Made by a program: the position numbers and the translations under genes | Notes under the pieces: model-generated | The model's input: only the letters and a program-made list of their open reading frames with translations | Told to the model about the DNA's origin: nothing | Databases searched by the model: none | Shown here: positions 48,193-60,230 of the stretch, piece by piece | How positions within the stretch are numbered: the stretch's first letter is position 1 | Layout: each line of letters opens with the position of its first letter | DNA from: Ehretia macrophylla | Taxonomy: Eukaryota > Streptophyta > Magnoliopsida > Boraginales > Ehretiaceae | Direction: 5' to 3' | DNA length: 64,000 nt | Assembly (NCBI GenBank): GCA_037974665.1 | Contig: CM075768.1 | Coordinates: forward strand, 590,501-654,500

Positions 48193-49060
48193 ATGTCAAA
48201 AATGAATCCTCTTGCAACTATCCTAGATAAGAACTGTTTGACTGGACCAAACTATGCTGACTGGTTCCATAACTTGAAAATCATACTGAATTCTGAAAAG
48301 ATTGAGTACGTGCTTGATGGTCCACTTCCTGAAGAGGCTCAAGGGGCATCTGAAGAGGAACTAGAAACCATTAGGAAATGGCGTGATGATACGTTGAAGG
48401 TCAAAAGCTACGTCTTGGCTTCAATGACAAATGAATTTCAACATCAACACGAGGACATGGAAGATGTCACTGAAATCATCAAACACTTACAAGAGTTGTA
48501 TGGTGTAAAGAACAGGGTTGCTAGGTATGAGATATCTAGAGAATTGTTCCGATTGAGGATGAGTGAGGGATCAGATGTCAATACGCATGTTCTTAAGATG
48601 ATCAGTTTAATCGAGCATCTTGAATCCTTGAATTTCTCTATGGATTCGAACTTGCAAACTGACTTGATACTTCAATCTCTACCTGAATCCTTCCATTCCT
48701 TTATTGTCAATTTCCAGATGAATGACATTGAGCGTACCTTACCTCAGCTCTTGAATATGCTGGTTATATATCAAGGGCAGATGAAAGGAAAAGGTAAGGA
48801 AACTATGTTGGCATTTGCCTCTTCTTCATCTGCTAAGAAGCAGAAAAGGAACAAGAAGAAAGGTAAAAAAGCCCCTCAGGGAAAGCCTACAAGAGGCGTG
48901 TCCAAGAAAAAAGGGAAGGTTGCAAAGCCTGGAACTTGTTTTCATTATGAGAAGGAAGGACATTGGAAGAAGAATTGTCCAGAGTACCTCAAGAGTTTGA
49001 AGAGAAAGGGCAAGGCTTTACAGGTATGTCTCGATTGCTCATGTTTGAGATTAGTCTTTC
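48193..49060 (+). pseudogene. Copia gag region
   Basis: Starts MSKMNPLATILDKNCLTGPN. It contains the copia GAG domain (YADWFHNLKIILNSEKIEYV; ILQSLPESFHSFIVNFQMN), a lysine-rich stretch and a zinc-knuckle-like segment near 48935-48980. It would form virus-like particles in an active element. This is a fossil copy. Confidence 0.85.
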
Positions 49061-52000
49061 GATTAATCATGATTCTACTTCATGGGTGCTAGACTCTGGC
49101 GCCACTTCTCATATTTGTACTTCTGTACAGGAACTGAGGATAAGTATAGTTTTGGAGAAGGCGACGTGGTCTTGAAAGTGGGAAATGGAGCAATGGTTGC
49201 TGCGTTAGCTATTGGGACATGTTGTCTTACTTTGTCGTCTGAATTTACTTTAGTTTTGGATAATTGTTTATTTTTGTCAAATGCTTTGAGGAACATTATT
49301 TCCGTTTCAGTATTAGTTCAAAATGGTTTTGAATTTAAGTTTATGGATAATGGATGTTTTATTTATTTACGAAATAAATGTGTTGGCACTGACAAATTAG
49401 TAAATGGGCTTTATATACTTGATATAAAGAAAGACGACAATAAAAATAAGCAATGCATGAATGTACAGACCTTTAAAAGGTCTAGAGATACCATTAATTC
49501 TAAATATTTATGGCACTTAAGATTAGGTCACATAGGGGAAGCTAAAATCACGAAGTTGGAGAAAGAATGACTTATAAGCCCATGTGGCCCGAGTCCAATC
49601 CCAGCATGTGAATCTTGCATCCTAGGTAAAATGACCAAATCACCCTTTGTAGGACAAAGGCAAAGAGCTACAAACATTTTAGAATTAATACACACTGATA
49701 TGTGTGGGCCTTTTGGTGAATTGGCCCGAGGTGGTTTTGCCTACTTCATTACTTTTACTGATGATGTGTCTCGGTATGGGTATATGTATCTTATGAAACA
49801 CAAATCTAAATCCTTTGAAAGATTCAAAGAATACATAGTAGAAGTAGAAAACCAAACTGGAAAAAGGATTAAGGATCTTCAATCTAATCGAGGAGGGGAA
49901 TACCTTAGTACTGAATTCCAGGAGTATCTCAAGAAAAATGGTATAATCGTATCATTGACTCCACCTAGAACACCTGAGCTTAATGGTGCATCAGTAAGGA
50001 GAAATAGGACTCTGTTGGACATGGTCAGATCAATGATGAGTTATACTGATTTACCTATTGGCCTTTGGGGCCATGCTCTTCTCACTTCGGCATACATCTT
50101 GAATAGGGTCACTTCCAAATTAGTTGTAAGCACTCCTTATGAGATCTAGAGAAATAAGAAGCCCAGCTTTAATCACATTAGAGTATGGGGTTGTCCTGCT
50201 TACATTAAAAGGCTTAAAACGAAGAAATTGGAAACGAGATCTGACAAAGTCAGATTCATTGGTTAACCCAAGGATTCATTGGGATACAACTTTTATTTCC
50301 CTACTGACCAAAGAGTCTTCGTCAGTAGAGATGTCATATTCTTGGAGGAAGAGTTCATCCAAGAAGGTAGTTTGGGAAGAAAAGTAGAGCTTCATGAGGG
50401 AAACATTAAGCAACCAATTGACCAGGTAGAAACCCAGGATTTGATCCATGATAAAACTATCCAAGAAGAATCAATTGTTTCACCACAGATACGTAAATCT
50501 TTAAGGATTGTTCGTCCCCCCACAAGATATAGCTACCTTCATAACCAAGGACAAGAGTTGTTCACATTGGATGATAGTGATCATGTCGATGATCCCCTAA
50601 CCTATGAAGAAGCTATTTCTGATAGGGACTCAGGAAAATGGCTTGAAGCCATGAAATCAGAGATGGATTCAATGTACACCAATCAAGTCTGGAATCTTGT
50701 AGACCCACCTGAAGGTATTGTACCTATTGGGTACAAATGGGTATATAAGAGAAAGAGGGGTGCAGATGGAAATGTGGAAACCTTCAAAGCAAGGTTAGTG
50801 GCAACAGGTTACCTTCAGAGACAAGAAGTTGACTATGAGGAAACCTTCTCGCCAGTAGCAATACTCAAATCTATTAGGATTTTATTGGCTATAGCTGCAC
50901 ACTATGATTATGAGATATGGCAGATGGATGTCAAAATGACTTTTCTTAATGGCTTCATTGAAGAAGACATTTATATGGAACAGCCAATGGGTTTTGAATC
51001 CATGGGTGAAAGTCACAAAGTGTGCAAGCTAAGGAGATCCATCTATGGACTCAAACAAGCCTCAAGGAGTTGGAACAAACGTTTTGACGAGGTCGTCAGA
51101 ACATTTGGTTTCATTGAGAATGAAGACGAACCTTGTGTTTACAAGAAAATCAGCAATGAAGCAGTAACATTCCTCATCTTGTATGTAGATGACATACTAC
51201 TGATTGGGAATGACATTGGCATGATGTCATCTGTCAAGGTCTAGTTATCAAGAACATTCTCCATGAAAGACTGGGGAGAAGCAACCTATATCTTAGGAAT
51301 TCGAATCTATAGAGATAGATCGAAAGGATTGATAGGTCTCTCTCAGAGTACGTACATAGATAAGGTGTTAAAAAGGTTTAACATGCAAGATTCTAAAAGG
51401 GGGTTGTTACCTTTTAGACATGGTATCCATCTCTCTAGGGCTATGAGTCCTAAGACAGCTGAAGAAAGAGATAGGATAAATAGGATTCCATACGCTTTAG
51501 CAATTGGAAGCCTTATGTATGCCATGCTATGTACTAGGCCTGATATCGCTCATGCTGTAAGTATTACTAGCAGATATCAGTCAGATCCAGGTGAGGAACA
51601 TTGGATAGCAGTCAAGAATATCCTGAAGTACCTGAATAGGACTAAAGATATGGTCTTGGTATATGGAGGAGGGGAATTGAAAATCGAGGGTTTCATTGAC
51701 TCAGATTTCCAGTCTAATGTGGATGATCATAAATCCACATATGGGTTCATTTTCGTTTGTAATGGATAGGCGGTCAGTTGGAAGAGTTCCAAACAATGTA
51801 CGATTGCAGATTCCACTACAGAAGCCGAATACATCGCAGCATCAGATGCAGCAAAAAAGGCAGTTTGGATCAAGAAGTTCATCTCGGAACTCGGAGTAGT
51901 TGCCTCCATTGAGGTTGCAATGCCTTTGCATTGTGATAATAATGGAGCGATAGCGCAAGCTAAGGAACCAAGGTCTCACCAGAAATCCAAACATGTAAAG

Positions 52001-52167
52001 AGGCGTTACCACATTATCCGAGAAATTGTGGGAAGAAGCGACATAGTGATGCAGAAAGTAGCTTCAGCAGATAACACTGCTGACCCGTTGACCAAGGCTC
52101 TGACTAAGCAGTCTTTGGATCGACACTTACAGGGGATGGGTATGAGATACCATTCTGATTGGCTTTA
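49061..52167 (+). pseudogene. Copia pol region
   Basis: Domains in order: protease (WVLDSGATSHICTS, about 49083), GAG-pre-integrase (WHLRLGHIGEAKITKLEKE, about 49510), integrase core (ELIHTDMCGPFGELARGGF, about 49685, through about 50150), reverse transcriptase RVT_2 (AMKSEMDSMYTNQVWNLVDP about 50650; ILYVDDILLIGND about 51175-51215), and copia-type RNase H (about 51660-52166, with SKHVKRRYHIIRE). Integrase before RT defines Ty1/copia. It is broken in several places. Confidence 0.88.
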
Positions 52168-52182
52168 GTGCAAGTGGGGGAT

Positions 52183-53665
52183 TGTTAGGAATAATACCCA
52201 AAAGCCAATAAATTGTATTTTGGAATTATGAATAATGTGTTATTTAATTTATTAATTCATTTAATATGGAAAATTTATTTATTTATTATATTATAAATGT
52301 TTTGATTGAATAAATAAAGTCCTTAGAATACTATTTATAGATTCTATCCTTAGGAGTAAGGACATGAGTGACAGAATCTATAATCATGAATATATTCTAA
52401 AAGTTGTCCCCGATCATAGAATAAACTAATTAGGCGTTAGTTTATCCGGATATATCGGATTACAGTCTACTAATCAAATTATATGAGATATCAGTTTGAG
52501 CGATTTGTCTCATATCGTTATAATAGATGTATAAGTACTTATTGTGAATAAGTAACTGGACTTGACCACCGATACAACGAATTACATAGAATGTCAATAA
52601 TTCGTTGTATCATATAATTATGCAATTAATCCTCAGACCTGAGACGCTACGATTATCTCATGATTAGGAATGCCATGATTTGCTGGTACAGATAAGCTAG
52701 TCCTAATCATGGATTAGACAATGTATTCAGTGGTTATGATTTATTCTGTCATGCATAAATGTATGTGTAAACACGGAAACTGTCAATTGGGTGTCCTATG
52801 CAATCTGATTAATTGAGTGACTTGAAATCCTTGGCCAAGGTGGAATAGTGAAAGTCGTTTCATGAATTATTCATTAGTCACTAATTAATTGGGTTTTGGC
52901 ATATGGTCGAGTAAGAGAGTTTGATGATCCAATCCATGACTCTGGCTTGATGGGATAGTTAAGACAGTAGGATTTGATTGCATATAAATTACTATTTGGG
53001 TTCACATGCTTGCACTTCTTCTTTAATTGGGTAATCGTGATACACTGCTAGGTGTCACTCACGATTTGCGAATTAATTAGAAAGGGTTCTAATTTAATTA
53101 ATTGGTTGAATTAATTATCTGCTGCCGATTAAATATGAACATGAGAGGTCACACACAAATGAAATTTGCAGATTAATTGGATTAGAAAAAAAGATTAAAT
53201 TAAATTAAATTTAGGATTGTCCTAAATATTAATTTAATTGGGCTCGTAGTAATTAGATGGTGATCTGATAAATATGGAGCCCAAGACTGGTAAGTTTAAG
53301 ACCGGCCCACTTATGACTTAGGTCATATATGTTTCCTATATATAGAACTATTCTGACAGAGAAAAGCTAACACAATTTCATCAGTCAAAAATATATAGAA
53401 TTTCTCTAGAAACCTAGTGGGGGTAGAAATCCAATTAGCAAGTGCAGATTATGTGTGGATCAATCTTGGAGGCTTCACACGTGGGGAGCTTGATTTAGAT
53501 TCTACATTGAATTACGTTTCAAGAGGTAATCCTAAAACTATTGCAGATTTAATTTAATTAGATTAAATTGTTATTTGATTTAAATCTGCATAATTAAACA
53601 TAGACGGATACATGATTTATTTTCCATTGCGCAATTATTTTAATTATCATGTATATTTCCCAACA
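52183..53665 (+). repeat. 3' LTR of the copia element
   Basis: 1483 bp, starting TGTTAGGAATAATACCC after the purine tract AGTGCAAGTGGGGGA and ending TTTCCCAACA, then target copy CTCCC. Confidence 0.95.
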
Positions 53666-53670
53666 CTCCC

Positions 53671-54462
53671 CGCTCCAAACCAATCCTATTGCTATCCCTA
53701 ATTAGAGGTAAGTAAATACCTACTTTCCAGTTTTAATAAATTAACTAGTTCTCTCACCTGCATGCTTGAAAACTTTGCATCTAGAATGAAGCTATATATG
53801 AAGTTGATAATGTTCTCACTTCTTCTTAATTGTTGTTACTATGAAAACTATTGTCAGTTTTTAATGCCAAAAAATCAGAATCAGTATTTGTTAGGTATTG
53901 GCAACATAATATCTCTGTGTTTCTCATACATGGGTAGTTCTAACAGCCAAAACTTACAATGACGTGGAAAAACATACAGAATTTGATAGTGGAAAAATGA
54001 AGCAATAATGAAAGCTCATCAATTGATAGTGGCAGATTGAGATTTTTCATTAATCAGACATATATGTATATATATGATCACTTAATATATAGCTCAAAAA
54101 ATGATGTATTTGATCCTCAAAATATCCAAAATGTATTCATTTAGAAATCTTATGCAAAGTCATAAATGATGGCATTTGAAGTAATTTAGAAGTTTGCACC
54201 CACAAAAAAAAAAAAAAAAAAAGATGTCACGGGCATGAATTTTGAAATCATTAACATTTTCATATAAACAAAAACAAGAGAGGAAGGGAAAATGCCTTTT
54301 GTACTTGTTATTTTATGCATGGTGCTAATTAGAGAGTATTTATTTATTACCTTTCAAAATGGATGCATATATATATGAACATAGTATCGATTAAGTTGGC
54401 TGTATTGTTATTTCTTATTTTTCTCTATGTTTTTTTATATATTTTAGCTTTTATGATATATG

Positions 54463-54501
<39 letters not shown>

Positions 54502-54527
54502 TTGAAGTCTAATTGTAAAGTACTTAC
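53671..54527. other. Remaining intron 2 of the HhH-GPD pseudogene
   Basis: About 860 bp of AT-rich sequence between the copia target copy and exon 2, with A-runs near 54205 and short TA repeats near 54470-54492. There are no coding segments I recognise, and the frame at 53762-53962 has no family features. Confidence 0.6.
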
Positions 54528-54820
54528 TGGCAATTAGAAAGGAGGATACACTTGACAGCATCTTCAAAAAATGTTGGTGAACGAAACAGACGACCGAAGC
54601 CTCTCTCCCTTGCTTCTGGATGAAGTCTATGAAATTCCTGGACATCTTTTTCATCTTTGGAAGATAGCCGAAGCATTCGTGCCACCTGAGACTGTTGAGG
54701 TTTATATATATATATATATATATATCAAATTCTCCTTTTGGGAGAAGGGGGATGCATGGGTACAGCCGGCTAGACGAAGCCAGAGCACGGGGAAGGAGAA
54801 ATGCTCAAAGGAAACAGATC

Positions 54821-54852
<32 letters not shown>

Positions 54853-54855
54853 GGG

Positions 54856-54892
<37 letters not shown>

Positions 54893-54893
54893 A

Positions 54894-54951
<58 letters not shown>

Positions 54952-55225
54952 TTGTTTATACCAAAATAGCTTCCTTGTCCTCGGCAGAAATACTCTCAAC
55001 ACCATTAACTTTAACATGTAGAGAATCGTGTTCTCGTGGTTGTGTAATGGAAACAGTAACGGAAGTTGAACAATCAGCAAGTTGCAATGGACGTGTATGA
55101 CACTTTTCCGAGGGCAACCAAAGATTTGGTGCCATCATAAACAAACCATGATTGCAAACAGCTTTTTCTAAATTGCAACTAGATTTATAGTCATCTATCG
55201 GCAAATTCAAAGTGCAATATTCCAT
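54528..55225 (-). pseudogene. HhH-GPD DNA glycosylase pseudogene, exons 1-2
   Basis: Exon 1 is 54962-55225 (start MEYCTLNLPIDDYKSSCNLE; includes NLWLPSEKCHTRPLQLADCS and ends EDKEAIL). Exon 2 is 54528-54691 (SQVARMLRLSSKDEKDVQEF, HPEARERGFGRLFRSPTFFE, DAVKCILLSNCQ). They join in phase 0 over an intron that holds a (TA)n and GA-rich microsatellite (54700-54952). Exon 2 ends at CCA|GTAAGT in phase 2, exactly matching the acceptor of exon 3 at 44047, which lies beyond the 9.5 kb copia element. The phrase FRSPT.FED.VKCILL.NCQ is characteristic of the plant HhH-GPD base-excision DNA repair family. These two exons are intact; the defects are in the downstream exons. Confidence 0.8.
54837..54952. 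repeat. GA-rich microsatellite
   Basis: (GA)n interrupted by GGGAAAAA blocks in a roughly 40-bp higher-order pattern, in intron 1 of the HhH-GPD pseudogene. The open frames over it are low complexity. Confidence 0.9.
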
Positions 55226-55441
55226 TATCGTCTATTCTGATGGATATTGTTGGATGGATCAGATGAACACAAAATAGTAAAAGTGTTAGTTTCGATTAAT
55301 TTGAATTAGCACGCATGCATATATAACGATATATATATTAAGCACATTAAATGTACGGAAATGACGTTTGATGATCACAATGCCATGACTAATTACAACG
55401 AAGCACCTTGGACCTTACAAAATGAAGTCATAAATAGATTA
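55226..55441. other. 5' flank of the HhH-GPD pseudogene
   Basis: AT-rich, with TATA-like runs near 55320-55340. No other feature seen. Confidence 0.35.
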
Positions 55442-55732
55442 GGGAAAATCTCACATTTAGTCCCTATTGTTTGCGAAAAATTTTAATTTAGTCTCTATTG
55501 TTTAAAATGTTTCAATTTAGTCTTTATTGTTTCCCTAAAAGTTTCAATTTCGTCTTTATTATTTTTCAAAAAGTTTCAATTTCGTCTCTATTGTTTTAAA
55601 AAAGTTTTAAATTCATCCCTATTGTTTCTCAAAAAATTTCAATCTAGCCCTCGAATAATAATAATGACGAATTTGAAACTTTTAAAAAAATAACAAGAAC
55701 GAAATTGAAACTTTTTAAAAATAATAGGAACA
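55442..55732. mobile_element. Truncated MULE-type MITE
   Basis: The left end GGGAAAATCTCACATTTAGT is the same as the ends of the element at 58122-58608. The arm is built of repeated phrases TTTAGTCTCTATTGTTT and AAAAGTTTCAATTTCGTC. Part of the opposite arm follows (GAAATTGAAACTTTT), but the right terminus is missing, so no target duplication can be shown. Confidence 0.65.
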
Positions 55733-58121
55733 AATACTACCATATGTTCTTAGAGCAGTCTGAGTAGCCATTTTGCATGTAACTTAGCTTACCAATCTAT
55801 AGTGTTTTATGATAGTTTTGTTCCTGGTCTACTGTCCAGTAAGTGACCGGCCGGAATACAGGGCCACTCTTCCTGAAACTGCTTCCATGATTGATTTGGG
55901 TATATATAAAGATGATAAGTGAAGGTCGAGGGTAAGAATTAATGCCCTAGGGGCATCTAGATGCCCCTATAACTCTAGGTGAGAACAATGCCATATTTCA
56001 GTCTTTTTTGTTATTCGTTTCTCAATGTTGAAAGAATTGAGAACACCTACAGTGACCCCAATATTGAAATAAAGTAGTGATCAAAATTGATGGGTCACAA
56101 TATTGGAGAGTTCATATGATCAGAAAGGAGATATTGTTAGGATTTTTCATGAGAGCTAAGGGGTCAAGGAATAAGTCAATTGTCCTACATTGGAAGAATA
56201 GGACAAAAAGCAAGTGTGTAGGCTCAAGACCTAGCTAGTATTGTAATAGTTTTGGAATTATATTGAAGTTGGGTTCTATATATGCATTATAATCCCAACT
56301 GAATTTATGAACTCCGGTAACTAATCTAATGATACTAAAATTCCTGGCAAGCCAAGTCTGAGAACATGCTTCATGGATTATCGCTAAGCACAGTTACGAA
56401 GGATATGAAAGCAAAACATAATATATTACCTGTTTATAAATGCAGTCATTTAATTTTATAGTCTCATCTCATATTTAGAATTCATTTTAACAGGTTAATA
56501 TAATTTTGTTTTGTGACACCCTACTTTTGAACCTTTAATTCTCGAAATGGAGAATTTGAGCTCTATATAATTGAAGTGGAGGTGAAGATAGCAATATTCT
56601 TGTTAAGCTAGCATATCCAATAGATAATGGAATAGTACTTCTACTTAACTATTAAACTATATATAGTTTCTTCTGTGTGAAAGTGTAAAGTTGTGGTGCA
56701 TTCCAAAGATCTAGAGAGGAAAAGATATTGATAGGCTTATCAAAGATTAATATAGTATATAAGAACTATAAGCTCGTTTCTTTTATGGATCAGTTAGAAT
56801 GCTACTCGTAAGTGCCACTGAAAGAGGAGAATTACTAATTAGTTTAAAGCATCTTCTAACCATTTCATAGTGGGAAGCTAGTAATGTGATTGATTGTCAA
56901 TGGAGTTTTCCCTTATTCGTCCTTGCACTGCATTGCTTTTGTTTCCATAATACTTGAGTTTTCCCATTTGATTTACTCATTTTGATCCTTGATAACCGAT
57001 AGGTTCATACATGAGTCACCATAGCCAGATTTTGCTTGTAAGAATTGGCTAAGTTAAGCTTATGCGTCCATTGCAGATTCTTTCTGTTGGTGTTGATCAT
57101 GTTGGGAATTTGGAAGCTGGAAAGAAGGTAGGCTTTGATGAGTTGTGGATTTTGTAAATTCTTAAAAGTGAAGAATTGGTACTCTTATTTCGATAAAATT
57201 GGCTACCATGTTATTTTCGAATCAAATATTTTGATAAAATGTAATTATTGATACGTGAACTATAATTAGTTACCTTCCATATTACCACTTCTATTTTCCT
57301 CTAATTTAGAAAGAAACAAAATGTAGTTATTGAAAGATTTTCTGTTAATTACTCCATTGATCCTTTATCTTTCCTGATTTTGTTAAATAATCCCTTATTT
57401 TTATAAATGAAATATTTTGATCCTATGTTGTAAAATCGTGCCACTATTAGTTGTTTCGTTAATTCCTATTAATACACACGTGAAATACACGTATTTTTCT
57501 GTCTATTTTTTTATTAAAATTAACGAAAAGACTAATGATGACACAATTTATAAAAATATATAGGATTAAAATGTATTACTTTTAAAGATAAGAGAGTAAC
57601 ATGACAAAACTGATAAAAATAAAAGAGCAACGGGATAATAAAAGTAAAATTTTTCAATCCTTTCATTTCTTTTTTTTTTCTCTCATTCTCTTCCTTTTCA
57701 CCCATTTACATCAAACAAAGCCGGATCAAACCTACATTTGACTGACCCAGCCGGACCGCCACGTTTAACAAGCACTAACAAACACCTTCATCTTACTAAC
57801 AAAAGCATCAACCAAAACCAAAACAAGAGATTTCCACGAACAAGTGACAAAGACAGAGTTCCAAATAATTCATACAAACAAACCCCTCTCATTCTCATAC
57901 TACGCCAAAAAAAAAACAAAAATCTCTTTTTTTTCCTCAATTTTGTGAACCATTTGTATGTAATTTTTTTCGACTTTAGTTCAAAAATTAATTGCAAAAT
58001 TAAAATCATTTATTCCACATCATCATCATATGGTTCACGAGATCCCTAGCTTTTGATGCGCGGATTCAATGCCCGTCATACAGTAAACTCTAGTTCGAAC
58101 CAGAACACATTGTTTTGAGAC
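55733..58121. other. Intergenic region
   Basis: About 2.4 kb, AT-rich. Around 56150-56370 there is a stretch beginning TGTTAGGATTTTTCATGAG with GTCCTACATTGGAAGAATAG, reminiscent of TRIM or small LTR sequence but without demonstrable ends. At 57077-57128 an acceptor ATTGCAG, an open 52-base segment and a donor AAG|GTAGGC could be an orphan exon (ILSVGVDHVGNLEAGKK), but I recognise no family. Nothing else is supported. Confidence 0.4.
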
Positions 58122-58608
58122 GAGAAAATTTCACATTTAATCTTTATTGTTTACAAAATGTTTTAATTTTGTTCTTATTATTTAAAATATCTCAATTTAG
58201 TCCTTATTGTTTCATCAAAAATTTTAATTTCGTCTTTATTGTTTACAATGTCTCAATTTAGTCTCTATTATTTTTCAAAAAGTTTTAATTTCGTCCATAT
58301 TATTTTTAAAAAGTTTCAATTTCGTTTCTATTTTATTTTTTTAAAGTTTTAAATTGTTCATATTATTCAAGAACTAAATTAAATTTTTTTGAGAAACAAT
58401 AGGGACGAATTTGAAATTTTTTAAAAATAATAAGAGCGAAATTGAAACTTTTGGGAATCAATAAGGATGAAATTGAGAAACTTTAAACAATAAGGACTAA
58501 ATTGAAACTTTAGAAAAAATAATATAGACTAAATTGAGACATTTTAAATAATAGGGACTAAACTAAATTTTTTTTATAAACAATAGGAATTAAATGTGAG
58601 ATTTTCCC
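58122..58608. mobile_element. MULE-type MITE with 9-bp target duplication
   Basis: A 487-bp element that is almost entirely two long inverted arms: it begins GAGAAAATTTCACATTTAAT and ends ATTAAATGTGAGATTTTCCC. The arms consist of repeated units with TTTAGTCC/TTATTGTTT and AAAAGTTT. It is flanked by TTTTGAGAC (58113-58121) and TTTTGAGGC (58609-58617), a 9-bp duplication with one difference, as is typical of Mutator-like elements. It has no coding capacity. Confidence 0.8.
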
Positions 58609-59178
58609 TTTTGAGGCAAAACTCCGAAATGGATTCAATCAAGCTCCAATTTCGACATAACAACCGAAGAAACCCTAGCAAGCAGCACAATCAGAAATTG
58701 AAATTAATTTTCTACTTTTTGTTTTCATTTTTCTTTTTATTCTTCTGCTATTTGTTCTTGTTTTCAAAAAATAAATACAGTAATTTGGATTTTGTCAAGT
58801 ATGGGATTGTGATCCACTTGTTTTGGTACAAGGATTGTTGCTAAGGGAGGCATGCATTAATTAATTAATTAATTAGATGGTTTTGATTAATCGAGATTTG
58901 ATGATATATTGAGGATTGCGCAGGTGTGCTGCGCTGCTAATCAATATTCACAGTCGTCTAGCAGCATAAATTAATCAAATCATTAAATACACACAGTCCA
59001 ACATCAGCCTCTGCTTGAGAATTTCAAACGTCAACATGCACCTTGTATGGGGAATTACAGAAATTAGAAAACAGCTGTAAATTACACTAGTGAACTCTTT
59101 ACTCTTTCTTTCTATAAATTCTAGATCTCTTATAACATATGAAATATTGCAAAATCAGAAAATATCTCACCGTCTACA
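58609..59178 (+). other. 5' flank of the second GeBP gene
   Basis: Noncoding AT-rich sequence. A TATA-like TTCTATAAATTCTAG lies near 59108-59124, about 60 bp upstream of the start codon at 59179, and is a plausible core promoter. The short frame at 58596-58844 runs out of the MITE end and has no family features. Confidence 0.4.
59108..59124 (+). promoter_or_regulatory. TATA-like box of the second GeBP gene
   Basis: CTATAAATTCTAG sits about 60-70 bases before the ATG at 59179, leaving a short 5' UTR. The evidence is position and similarity to the plant TATA consensus only. Confidence 0.4.
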
Positions 59179-60230
59179 ATGGCCCCGAAGAACCTTTCTG
59201 CCTTAGAAAAAGATGAATCTGAAGAAGAAGAATCATCATCATCCCAGGAAGAAGAAGAAGAATCATCATCTGAAGAAAACAGTAACCAAAAATTACAAAA
59301 CCCAAAAACACCCAAGCCGCCTTCATCTTCTTCACAAGATGATGATGATGAGGATGAGGATGACGATGACGACGATGAAGAAGAAAAAGAAGAAGAAGAT
59401 GTCCCCACCAACACATCCAAGAATCAACAACAGGAAGCAAAACACACACCGAAGACAGCCTTACAAGTCCAGAAAGTTGATGATGATCAAAAGGAAGATT
59501 CAACAACAGAAAACACCAAATTTATTCAACAAAAAGGAAAAGGTGAAGATAGTAAAGCTGCTGCTGTTGTTGTTAATAGTTTTGCTAGGATGTGGAGTCA
59601 GGCTGATGAGATTTCTATACTCAAAGGTATGATTGATCAAAACCAAAAGGGTGTAAACCCACATGCAGATATGAATGCTTTTCATGAATTCGTTAAGGGA
59701 AGGATTGGATTTGAAGTCACAAAATCTCAGTTGTCTGATAAGGTTAGGAGGTTGAAGAAGAAGTTCTTTAATAATGTGAAGAAAGTGAACCCTAATCTCT
59801 CTAAGCCTCGTGACGATTACTCTTTTAAGCTTTCGAAAAAAATTTGGGGCACAACTAATGCTAATAATCAAGAAAATGTTGTTGATGATAATGATGGGAA
59901 AGCAAAAAAGAGTGGTAAAGTTAAAAGCTTTGAAGGTAAGCCCAAAGAACATGATAAGAAGAATGAAGAAGTTGAAGGAATGGAGGTAGAGTTTTCATCA
60001 GGGAAGTATCCATATCTGATGGAGTCATTTGATGCGGATATTTTTCCGGTGTCCAAGAGTGAAAGGAAGTTTATGAAGAGAAATATTGGTTTGATTGATA
60101 GTGAAAAGGCAATGGAGTTTGAGGAGAATTGGAAGAGACTGCGGATGGAGGAAATTGAGTTTTTCTGTAGGCGCTCCAAGTTGATGATTAAGCAAACCAA
60201 ATCTGTGATGCGTGCTATGAGGAAGAGGTA

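Larger units (their letters stand above)
44196..53665 (+). mobile_element. Ty1/copia LTR retrotransposon inserted in the HhH-GPD gene
   Basis: A 9470-bp element flanked by the perfect target duplication CTCCC (44191-44195 and 53666-53670). 5' LTR 44196-45680, PBS 45682-45694, a long leader, gag-pol in the order GAG-PR-INT-RT-RH (copia order), polypurine tract about 52168-52182, 3' LTR 52183-53665. The LTRs differ by roughly 5% in the parts I compared, mostly by transitions, so it is a few million years old under common rate assumptions. The coding part has about half a dozen breaks. It sits in intron 2 of the HhH-GPD gene in the opposite orientation. I cannot assign the copia clade with certainty. 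Confidence 0.95.

Noticed and set aside
54801-55100. RERERE-rich frame over 54801-55100
   Set aside because: Translation of a GA microsatellite in an intron of the HhH-GPD pseudogene; the real exon there is on the minus strand.
56130-56390. Possible solo TRIM or small LTR starting TGTTAGGATTTTTC
   Set aside because: Contains TRIM-like phrases (TCCTACATTGG), but no matching CA end with a target duplication could be found.
58040-58105. tRNA-like or SINE-like segment with TAGTTCGAACCAG
   Set aside because: Only a weak B-box-like match; no A-box at the right distance.
59130-59506. Serine-rich and histidine-rich minus-strand frames
   Set aside because: Antisense shadows of the acidic D/E/S tract in the GeBP coding sequence on the plus strand.
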